Assembly (NCBI GenBank): GCA_022822245.1
Contig: JAJECB010000086.1
Coordinates: 1-11,162, forward strand
Direction of reading: 5' to 3'
Source: Gammaproteobacteria bacterium
Lineage (GTDB): Bacteria; Pseudomonadota; Gammaproteobacteria; HK1
Length of the DNA: 11,162 nucleotides
The notes beneath the pieces are model-generated. The model searched no databases, was not told the DNA's origin, and was given only the letters and a program-made list of their open reading frames with translations. How positions within the stretch are numbered: position 1 is the first letter of the stretch; each line of letters starts with the position of its first letter. Of the stretch, positions 1-6,020 are shown piece after piece. A program made the position numbers and the translations under genes.

Positions 1-1
1 C

Positions 2-619
2 CTCGGCGTGTCCAGCGCGACCGAGCTCGACGGAGCTTCCATCTGCATCCAGACCGGCACCACCACCGAGCTCAACCTCGCCGACTACTTCCACTCGAAC
101 GGCATGAAGTACGAGGCGGTGACCATCGAGACCAACGACGAGGCCCGGCAGAACTACACCGCCGGGCGGTGTGACGTGTACACCACCGACGCATCCGGTC
201 TCGCCGCCACCCGCTCGACGTTCACCGATCCCGACAACCACGTGATCCTTCCCGAGATCATCTCGAAGGAGCCGCTCGGGCCGGCGACCCGCCACGGCGA
301 CGACCAGTGGTCGGACATCGTGACCTGGGTGCTGAACGCCACCGTCACGGCCGAGGAGAAGGGGGTCACCTCCGCGAACGTCGACGAGATGAAGTCCTCC
401 AAGGACCCGGAGATTCTTCGCCTCCTCGGTGTCGAGGGAAACCAGGGTGCGGAGCTCGGTCTCAGCGCCGACTGGGCCTACAACATCATCAAGTCGGTCG
501 GGAACTACGGCGAGATCTTCGAGCGCAACATCGGCGTCAACACGCCGATCGGTCTCGCGCGGGGCCTCAACGCCCTGTGGACTGACGGGGGTCTCCAGTA
601 CTCCCCGCCGTTCCGTTGA
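2..619 (+). CDS. aapJ: AapJ/BztA, general L-amino-acid ABC transporter periplasmic binding protein (5' partial)
   Basis: This is the C-terminal 205 residues of a type-3 extracellular solute-binding protein, the periplasmic component that captures amino acids and delivers them to the AapQM permease. The frame is open to the left edge of the window, so the signal peptide and N-terminal lobe are missing. The GTG at position 8 is an internal Val codon, not a start. Recognisable AapJ stretches are the early SATELDGA and GTTTELNLADYF segments, the middle segment DVYTTDASGLAA, and a C-terminus with VGNYGEIFERN, LARGLNALW and GGLQYSPP. This tail is strongly diagnostic of AapJ/BztA rather than other polar amino-acid binding proteins. 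The gene is followed by aapQ, aapM and aapP in the canonical order. What is seen is homology by eye; the broad L-amino-acid specificity is family knowledge. Confidence 0.95.
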   Translation, partial: LGVSSATELDGASICIQTGTTTELNLADYFHSNGMKYEAVTIETNDEARQNYTAGRCDVYTTDASGLAATRSTFTDPDNHVILPEIISKEPLGPATRHGDDQWSDIVTWVLNATVTAEEKGVTSANVDEMKSSKDPEILRLLGVEGNQGAELGLSADWAYNIIKSVGNYGEIFERNIGVNTPIGLARGLNALWTDGGLQYSPPFR

Positions 620-629
620 TACCCGCCTT

Positions 630-851
630 CGGCTAGCCTGAGTCCGGCGCCGGCGCCCCCCGGGGGGTGGGCCCGCGCGGCGCGACGGGGGAACCCTCGA
701 TTGCGGCCCGGCCCCAAGGGGGCCCAGGCCGGTTAGCGCGGCGCGGGCCCCCGCCCGCCGGGGCCCCCCCCCCCGCCGCGGCTCGACGGGGCAACCTTCG
801 ATGGCGGCCGTGCCCATCGGGAGCCGAGGCCTGATCGCTCGGCTCTGGGGC
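630..851 (+). repeat. Imperfect ~101-bp tandem near-duplication across the aapJ-aapQ spacer and aapQ start
   Basis: Positions 683-732 align without gaps to 784-833 (offset 101) at about 39 of 50 identities by hand count, including CGACGGGG followed by AACC-TCGA in both. Similarity appears to extend left (CGGCTAGCC at 630 against CGGTTAGCG at 730) and to fade right of about 750/851. Copy 2 holds the real aapQ ATG at 801; copy 1 has ATTG where copy 2 has ATGG, and its frame stops after 11 codons. Most differences place G or C in copy 1 where copy 2 has A or T. The region also holds a perfect CCCCCCGGGGGG palindrome (656-667) and a run of 11 C (764-774). It could be a decayed duplication or an assembly artefact. 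Confidence 0.5.
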
Positions 852-1991
852 CACCAGGAGACGCGATCGGTCATCGTCCAGATCGTCACCGTGGCGGTCG
901 TGTTCGCGCTCATCGCGCTCGTGCTCCGCAACGTCGCGATCAACCTCGAGGCGATCGGAAAGGAATTCAGCTTCGACTTCCTGACCGCGCCCGCCGCCTA
1001 CGACATCACCTTCTCCCCCTTCATCGAGTACTCGTCCCGCCATACCCACCTCCGCGCGGCGGCGGTCGGCATTCTCAACACCCTGCTCGTCGCGGTGTGC
1101 GGCATCGCGGCCGCCACCCTGCTCGGGGTGACGATGGGGATCCTGCGCCTGTCCCGGAACTGGCTCGTCAACCGCATCGTCTACGTGTTCCTCGAGTTCA
1201 CCCGGAACGTGCCGGTGCTGCTCCACATCCTGCTCGTGCACGGGATCGTGGTGACCACCTTGCCGGCGCCCAAGCAGGCCATCGGCGTCGCCGACACGGT
1301 GTTTCTCTCCAACCGCGGCGTCTACGTCCCGTCGCCGGTGCTGGAAGCCGGCTCTGGCATCGTGATTGCGGTGCTCGTCGTTTCGATCGTCGCGGCCTTC
1401 CTCTTCCGCCGCTGGGCGCGGCGGGTGCAGGCGGAAACGGGGAAGATCCATCCCGTCTTCTGGATCTGCTCAGGTGTCGTCGTCGGAGCCACCGGAATCG
1501 CGTTCCTCGCCATGGGGGCGCCCCTCACGTGGGACGTCCCGGCCCTCAAGGGCTTCAACTTCCGCGGCGGCATGGCTCTGAAGCCCGAGTTCCTGGCCCT
1601 GTGGCTCGCGCTCACCTACTACACCGCGTGCTTCATCGCGGAGATCGTGCGCGCCGGCATCCTCGCGGTGAGCCACGGCCAGAGCGAGGCCGCGTACGCT
1701 CTCGGCCTCCGGCCGAACCGGAACCTCCAGCTCGTGGTCCTTCCCCAGGCGTTGCGAATCATCGTGCCGCCCCTGGTGAGCCAGTACCTCAACCTCACCA
1801 AGAACTCGTCGCTCGCCATCGCGATCGGCTACATGGACATCACCGCCACCATCGGCGGCATCTCCCTCATGCAGACCGGCAAGGAGATGGAGACGATGGT
1901 CATCGTGATGGGGGTCTATCTCGTCATCTCGCTCATCATCTCGTTCTTCATGAACTGGTTCAATCGCAGCATCCGCTACAAGGAACGGTGA
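801..1991 (+). CDS. aapQ: AapQ/BztB, general L-amino-acid ABC transporter permease
   Basis: A 396-residue inner-membrane permease subunit of the HisM/GlnP type that pairs with AapM to form the translocation channel for amino acids. Hydrophobic segments lie at about residues 26-43, 88-112, 125-150, 184-203, 222-240, 262-282 and 365-385. The cytoplasmic EAA loop that docks on the ATPase is at about 293-318 (HGQSEAAYALGL, then VVLPQAL). The stretch LTKNSSLAIAIGY at about 332-344 is typical of this family. Length is close to the roughly 400 residues usual for AapQ, longer than ordinary amino-acid permeases because of an extra periplasmic/membrane portion in the first half. Start at ATG 801 was chosen because family-like sequence begins soon after; a weak purine stretch (GACGGGG, 785-791) lies about 10 bases upstream. 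It is 181 bp from aapJ across an unusual GC-rich spacer. Confidence 0.95.
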   Translation: MAAVPIGSRGLIARLWGHQETRSVIVQIVTVAVVFALIALVLRNVAINLEAIGKEFSFDFLTAPAAYDITFSPFIEYSSRHTHLRAAAVGILNTLLVAVCGIAAATLLGVTMGILRLSRNWLVNRIVYVFLEFTRNVPVLLHILLVHGIVVTTLPAPKQAIGVADTVFLSNRGVYVPSPVLEAGSGIVIAVLVVSIVAAFLFRRWARRVQAETGKIHPVFWICSGVVVGATGIAFLAMGAPLTWDVPALKGFNFRGGMALKPEFLALWLALTYYTACFIAEIVRAGILAVSHGQSEAAYALGLRPNRNLQLVVLPQALRIIVPPLVSQYLNLTKNSSLAIAIGYMDITATIGGISLMQTGKEMETMVIVMGVYLVISLIISFFMNWFNRSIRYKER

Positions 1992-2045
1992 CGTGACGAC
2001 GCGACGAACGCCTCGAACCATTCACGCGCCGGGCAACGACTAGGC

Positions 2046-3275
2046 ATGGCGGCCCGCGGCATCGCTTCCCGCCACGCTCCCGGGACCCATCCGGACCTGC
2101 CGCCCCCGGTGCGGACCACCGGGGTCATCGGCTGGGCGCGCCAGAACCTCTTCTCCTCTCCCTTCAACGTCGTTCTCACCCTCCTCGGGGCGTGGTTCCT
2201 GGTCTCCGTCATCCCTCCGTTCGTGGACTGGGCGTTCGTGAAGTCGGTCTGGGTGGCCGATTCGCGCAACGAGTGCTGGGGCAAGATGGAGGTGCCGGAG
2301 GGGGCGGCGTGCTGGGCGTTCATCAAGGGAAGGGTGAACCTCTTCATCTACGGGTTCTATCCCGTGGAGGAACGCTGGCGGGTCAACGTGTCGTTCGTGC
2401 TGCTCGTCCTCGCGATCCTCCCGGTGCTCTACGACCGGCTGCCGGGGCGCAAGCACTGGATGTGGTACGTGGCCGCGTTCCCGTTCCTCGTCGCCTGGCT
2501 GCTCGTCGGCGGGTTCGGCCTTCCCCTTGTGGAAACCGACCAGTTCGGCGGCTTCATGCTGACCCTCGTGATCGGGGTGACCGGCATCTCGTTCTCCCTC
2601 CCCATCGGCATCGCCCTCGCCCTCGGGCGGACGTCCGGGATGCCCGCGGTGCGCATGCTGTGCGTGCTCTTCATCGAGTTCATCCGGGGGGTGCCGCTCA
2701 TCACCCTGCTCTTCGTCGCATCGACGATGCTCACCTACTTCCTGCCGCCCGGCACGACCTTCGACCTCCTGATGCGGGTGCTCATCATGGTCACCCTCTT
2801 CTCCTCCGCGTACATCGCGGAGGTCGTGCGGGGGGCGCTCCAGGGGATCCCCCGGGGACAGGTGGAGGCGGCGGACTCGCTCGGGCTCTCGTACTGGAAG
2901 GCGCAGCGGCTCATCGTCCTCCCCCAGGCGCTCAAGATCTCGATCCCCGGCATCGTCAACACCTTCATCGGGCTCTACAAGGACACCACCCTGGTGCTCA
3001 TCATCGGCATGCTCGACCCCCTCGGCATCGGCCGCGCCTCGCTCGCCGACGCGGAGTGGGCGGGGCTTGCGCGCGAGATGTACCTCTTCATCGCGGTGTT
3101 CTTCTTCCTCTGCTGCTTCGGGATGTCGCGCTACTCGCTCTACCTCGAGCGCAAGCTCGACACGAGCCGCGAGAGACAGGTGGCCGCCCGGACCATGGAA
3201 ATGCAACAGGCGGCAGCAACCGTGGGACCGGTGATGGCGGTCGGATCGACCGGAGCCGAAGCGGACCGCAGCTAG
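2046..3275 (+). CDS. aapM: AapM/BztC, general L-amino-acid ABC transporter permease
   Basis: A 409-residue inner-membrane permease, the second channel subunit of the Aap system. The N-terminal GWARQNLFSSPFNVVLTLLG (residues 29-48) is the usual AapM opening, followed by a long non-conserved region with two cysteines (77 and 89). The transporter core begins near residue 168 (FGGFMLTLVIGVTG). FIEFIRGVPLITLLF (209-223) and the EAA loop GQVEAADSLGL with VLPQAL (271-296) are plain, then GLYKDTTLVLIIGMLD (309-324). The last 37 or so residues after the final membrane segment form a hydrophilic, Ala/Glu/Arg-containing tail with no recognised motif and may be a little longer than usual. It starts 54 bp after aapQ at ATG 2046 without a strong Shine-Dalgarno sequence, so the exact start is less certain than the gene. 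Confidence 0.95.
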   Translation: MAARGIASRHAPGTHPDLPPPVRTTGVIGWARQNLFSSPFNVVLTLLGAWFLVSVIPPFVDWAFVKSVWVADSRNECWGKMEVPEGAACWAFIKGRVNLFIYGFYPVEERWRVNVSFVLLVLAILPVLYDRLPGRKHWMWYVAAFPFLVAWLLVGGFGLPLVETDQFGGFMLTLVIGVTGISFSLPIGIALALGRTSGMPAVRMLCVLFIEFIRGVPLITLLFVASTMLTYFLPPGTTFDLLMRVLIMVTLFSSAYIAEVVRGALQGIPRGQVEAADSLGLSYWKAQRLIVLPQALKISIPGIVNTFIGLYKDTTLVLIIGMLDPLGIGRASLADAEWAGLAREMYLFIAVFFFLCCFGMSRYSLYLERKLDTSRERQVAARTMEMQQAAATVGPVMAVGSTGAEADRS

Positions 3276-3314
3276 CGGGACACGCAGGTTCACGCCGGCG
3301 AACGTTCTTCACGA

Positions 3315-3341
3315 CCGGGCCCCGGGGCGGCGAGCTCGCCG
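3315..3341. repeat. GC palindromes in the aapM-aapP spacer
   Basis: The 96-bp gap between aapM and aapP contains two adjacent perfect palindromes: GCCCCGGGGC at 3319-3328 and the 14-mer CGGCGAGCTCGCCG at 3328-3341, sharing one base. There is no T-run after them, so a classical intrinsic terminator is not supported. They could form RNA stem structures that adjust the ratio of ATPase to permease, or bind a dimeric protein. In DNA of this GC content a 10-mer GC palindrome is not remarkable; the 14-mer is less expected. Confidence 0.4.
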
Positions 3342-3371
3342 GAATCACGCAACCAACGGGACATTCGAATC

Positions 3372-4166
3372 ATGGCAACGGGCAACGGGACGTCAGGCGG
3401 GCAGCGAATCGAGCCGGGGGTGGAGACCTCCGAGGCCATCATCTCCATCCAGGGGATGCACAAGTGGTTCGGTCAGTTCCACGTGCTCAAGGACATCAAT
3501 CTCGAGGTCAAGCGGGGGGAGCGCATCGTGATCTGCGGCCCGTCGGGCTCGGGGAAGTCGACCCTCATCCGGTGCATCAACCGCCTCGAGGAGCACCAGG
3601 AGGGCTCGATCGTGGTCGACGGCACGGAGCTCACCAGTGATCTCAAGAATATCGAGATCATCCGCTCCGAAGTCGGCATGGTGTTCCAGAGCTTCAACCT
3701 CTTTCCGCACCTGACGGTGCTCGAGAACTGCACCCTCGCCCCGATCTGGGTCCGCAAGATGCCGCGGGCGGAGGCGCAGGAGGTCGCGATGGGCTACCTC
3801 GACCGGGTGCAGATCCCCGAACAGGCGGAGAAGTTCCCGGGGCAGCTCTCCGGCGGCCAGCAGCAGCGGGTGGCGATCGCGCGATCGCTCTGCATGAACC
3901 CGCGCATCATGCTCTTCGACGAGCCCACGTCGGCCCTCGATCCGGAGATGATCAAGGAGGTGCTCGACGTCATGGTCGAGCTCGCGGAGAGTGGGATGAC
4001 GATGCTCGTCGTGACCCATGAGATGGGGTTCGCGACGGCCGTCGCCCACCGGGTGATCTTCATGGACGCGGGCGAGATCATCGAGCAGAACGAGCCGAGC
4101 GAGTTCTTCAACAACCCCCGGCACGAGCGCACGAAGCTCTTCCTCAGCCAGATCCTCAGCCACTGA
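3372..4166 (+). CDS. aapP: AapP/BztD, general L-amino-acid ABC transporter ATP-binding protein
   Basis: A 264-residue cytoplasmic ATPase that powers the Aap importer. All nucleotide-binding motifs are intact: Walker [10 protein letters not shown] (56-64), Q-loop VFQSF (Gln106), signature LSGGQQQR (159-166), Walker B IMLFDEP with catalytic Glu184, D-loop SALD (187-190) and switch His216 in VVTHE. The region [22 protein letters not shown] (residues 119-140) and the C-terminal [12 protein letters not shown] are very close to rhizobial AapP, which separates it from generic GlnQ proteins. The first 20 or so residues are variable, as in the family. Start ATG 3372 gives the usual length; the next Met (residue 29) would cut into the conserved MHKWFG segment. 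It is the last gene of the operon and sits 96 bp after aapM. No residue looks damaged. Confidence 0.97.
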   Translation: MATGNGTSGGQRIEPGVETSEAIISIQGMHKWFGQFHVLKDINLEVKRGERIVICGPSGSGKSTLIRCINRLEEHQEGSIVVDGTELTSDLKNIEIIRSEVGMVFQSFNLFPHLTVLENCTLAPIWVRKMPRAEAQEVAMGYLDRVQIPEQAEKFPGQLSGGQQQRVAIARSLCMNPRIMLFDEPTSALDPEMIKEVLDVMVELAESGMTMLVVTHEMGFATAVAHRVIFMDAGEIIEQNEPSEFFNNPRHERTKLFLSQILSH

Positions 4167-4167
4167 A

Positions 4168-4260
4168 CGGAAAACGGGGTCGGAGTGCGGATTTCCGGGA
4201 AGTCGCACTCCCACCACGGTCTTCCTTCACCCGAAAGGCGCACTCCGATCCCGTTCTCCG
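4168..4260. repeat. Long inverted repeat with an alternative inner pairing, downstream of aapP
   Basis: Starting two bases after the aapP stop, the 22-nt arm 4168-4189 is complementary to 4239-4260, with only two positions off Watson-Crick and both G-U in the RNA. The inner 8 nt of the left arm (GGAGTGCG, 4182-4189) can instead pair with a second perfect copy of CGCACTCC at 4204-4211. The left arm therefore has two mutually exclusive partners, a short-loop (14 nt) and a long-loop hairpin. There is no T-tract, so it is not a textbook rho-independent terminator, but it is placed to end or stabilise the 3' end of the aap mRNA. A REP-like dispersed element is the other possibility. Confidence 0.55.
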
Positions 4261-4262
4261 GA

Positions 4263-4291
4263 TTGTCGGGGCGGAGCATCCGGCGTATCCT
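4263..4291 (+). promoter_or_regulatory. Candidate sigma70-type promoter for tRNA-Ser
   Basis: TTGTCG (4263-4268) and TATCCT (4286-4291) each match 4 of 6 consensus positions and are separated by exactly 17 bp. The predicted start, about 7 bases downstream, falls just before the mature tRNA 5' end at 4305. The bases between the -10 and the tRNA are C-rich (CCCGTCC), as expected for the GC-rich discriminator of stringently controlled stable-RNA promoters. The match is by eye and modest. Confidence 0.4.
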
Positions 4292-4304
4292 TCCCGTCCC
4301 GTCC

Positions 4305-4400
<96 letters not shown>

Positions 4401-4465
4401 GCCTCGGATCCCCGGCTTCACGCATGACACTCTCCTTCCGGCATGCCCGAAGCCGATCGCGCCGG

Positions 4466-4491
4466 GGCGTCACCGGGCGTCCGGTGGCGCC
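4466..4491 (+). promoter_or_regulatory. Strong GC hairpin in the leader of the HpaB-like gene (possible tRNA terminator or attenuator)
   Basis: An 11-bp stem (4466-4476 with 4481-4491, one G-T wobble) closes a GCGT tetraloop. It lies about 70 nt after the tRNA-Ser CCA end and about 20 nt before the Shine-Dalgarno sequence of the HpaB-like gene. A short TCTT follows at 4497-4500 but there is no real T-tract. It may terminate tRNA transcription or act on the downstream mRNA. It argues that this stretch is untranslated leader rather than coding sequence. Confidence 0.4.
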
Positions 4492-4511
4492 GGCGGTCTT
4501 GCGGCGAGCAG

Positions 4512-4519
4512 GGAGGTGA
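4512..4519 (+). promoter_or_regulatory. Ribosome binding site deciding the GTG start at 4521
   Basis: GGAGGTGA is a perfect 8-base complement to the 3' tail of 16S rRNA and sits immediately ahead of GTG 4521. It favours this GTG over the upstream in-frame ATG at 4443. The latter would add 26 Arg/Gly-rich residues and run through the leader hairpin. Confidence 0.75.
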
Positions 4520-4520
4520 C

Positions 4521-6020
4521 GTGCCGAAGAACGGCACCGACCATCGGCTGAGCCTCCGCGACGGGCGCGAGGTCTTCCTGGAGGGCGCCCGGGTCGACGA
4601 CGTCACCGTTCACCCTGCCTATCGCAACGCGGTGGCCACCGCCTGCTCGCTCTACGACTTCCAGGCGGCGCCGGAAAACCGCGAGCTCATGACCTTCGAG
4701 TCGCCGACGAGCGGCGACCGCGTCAACCGCTGCTGGCAGCTCCCCGCCAACTACCGGGACCTCGTCGAGCGCCGGGAGGCGATCGCCGCGTGGGCGGCGA
4801 TCTCCGGCGGCTGGCTCGGACGATCCCCGGACCACGTCGCGTCCTGCATGGCGGGGCAGGTGATGGGAGTGCACCTCTTTCGCGCGCACGGCGAGGCGCG
4901 CGCGAAGGCGCTCCTCGACTACTTCGCGTGGGCGCGCGACAACGACCTCTACCTCACCTACGTCATCATCAACCCGCAGGCGGACCGGTCGAAGGGCACC
5001 GGCGACCAGGCCGAGGAGTACCTCGCGTGCGGGGTGGTGGACGAGGACTCCACCGGGATCACGGTGCGCGGCGCGAAGATGCTGGGCACGGGATCCATCA
5101 TGGCCAACGAAGTGCTCGTCGCGAACATCCAACCCCTCAAGCCGGGGGAGGAGAAGTACGCGATCTCCTTCGCGGTCCCGATGGGTCACCCGGGGGTCAA
5201 GATGATGTCGCGCCGCTCCTACGAGGCGGCGGCCACCACCGAGTACGACTATCCGCTCTCCGCCCACCTCGACGAGAACGACGCGCTCGTCTACTTCGAC
5301 GAGGTGCACGTGCCGTGGGAGCGGGTCTTCATCTACCGGGACACGGACCTTTGCCGGGCCCAGCTCTCGGATACTTACGCCCACTACCTCCAGAACTACC
5401 AGGCGCAGATCCGGCTGATGGTGAAGATGCAGTTCCTGGTCGGGGTCGCCCACAAGGTGGCGGAGACCATCGGAACGGTGAACATTCCCCACGTCCGCGA
5501 GCAGCTCGGGAACCTCGCGGCCCAGGCGGCGATGGTGAAGGGCCTCGTCTACGGGATGGAGGCGGGCGGGGGGGAGTACCACGGCTATTTCGTTCCCGAC
5601 CGGCACCTGATGTACACCGCCCAGGTGCTGACCCAGGACCTCTATCCGAAGTTCATCAACTCGATCCGGGAGCTCGCGGGCGGCGCGCTCATCATGCTCC
5701 CGTCCTCCGCCCGGGACTTTTCGAACCCCGTGCTCGCCGATTGGATCGGCCGTACCCAGAAGTCGCCCGCGACCGATTCCGAGGGGCGCGTCAAGTTCCT
5801 GCGCCTCGCCTGGGATGCGGTGGGCTCGGAGTTCGCCGGCCGCCACACCCAGTACGAGATGTTCTACGCCGGCGCCCAGTTCGTGACCCGCGGGCATTCG
5901 TACCGGACCTACGACTGGAGCGCGGCGACCGGTCTCGTCGACGAGATGCTCGCCCGCTACGACCTCGCGGCCTCGATGGGCGGAAAGGGCGCCGCGGCCC
6001 CCGGCCGCTCCGGGCGATGA
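4521..6020 (+). CDS. HpaB-family flavin-dependent monooxygenase (4-hydroxyphenylacetate 3-hydroxylase-like)
   Basis: A 499-residue protein of the HpaB family. Family members use reduced flavin from a separate reductase, plus O2, to ortho-hydroxylate phenolic compounds. Visible hallmarks are LRDGREVFLEGARVDDVTVHPAY (12-34), SPTSG (61-65), GRSPD (100-104), INPQADRSKG (150-159), RGAKMLGTGS (183-192), and a C-terminal part with LYPKFINSIRELAGGALIMLPS. Length fits the family (about 480-520). The Cys/His iron-sulfur ligand pattern of the related 4-hydroxybutyryl-CoA dehydratases is not seen. Two positions that bind the substrate phenol in characterised HpaB enzymes differ: Tyr of RSPDY is His105, and His of the L-x-H motif is Tyr147. 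The true substrate is therefore unknown. No flavin reductase (HpaC) gene lies in the window. The stop codon overlaps the nadE start (ATGA), suggesting co-translation. Start chosen at GTG 4521 on Shine-Dalgarno and family grounds. Confidence 0.9.
   Translation: MPKNGTDHRLSLRDGREVFLEGARVDDVTVHPAYRNAVATACSLYDFQAAPENRELMTFESPTSGDRVNRCWQLPANYRDLVERREAIAAWAAISGGWLGRSPDHVASCMAGQVMGVHLFRAHGEARAKALLDYFAWARDNDLYLTYVIINPQADRSKGTGDQAEEYLACGVVDEDSTGITVRGAKMLGTGSIMANEVLVANIQPLKPGEEKYAISFAVPMGHPGVKMMSRRSYEAAATTEYDYPLSAHLDENDALVYFDEVHVPWERVFIYRDTDLCRAQLSDTYAHYLQNYQAQIRLMVKMQFLVGVAHKVAETIGTVNIPHVREQLGNLAAQAAMVKGLVYGMEAGGGEYHGYFVPDRHLMYTAQVLTQDLYPKFINSIRELAGGALIMLPSSARDFSNPVLADWIGRTQKSPATDSEGRVKFLRLAWDAVGSEFAGRHTQYEMFYAGAQFVTRGHSYRTYDWSAATGLVDEMLARYDLAASMGGKGAAAPGRSGR

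Noticed and set aside
2040..3293. Long minus-strand ORF (417 codons) opposite aapM
   Set aside because: It is rich in Glu/Asp/His/Arg as expected for the complement of a hydrophobic membrane-protein gene, and shows no domain or start signal.
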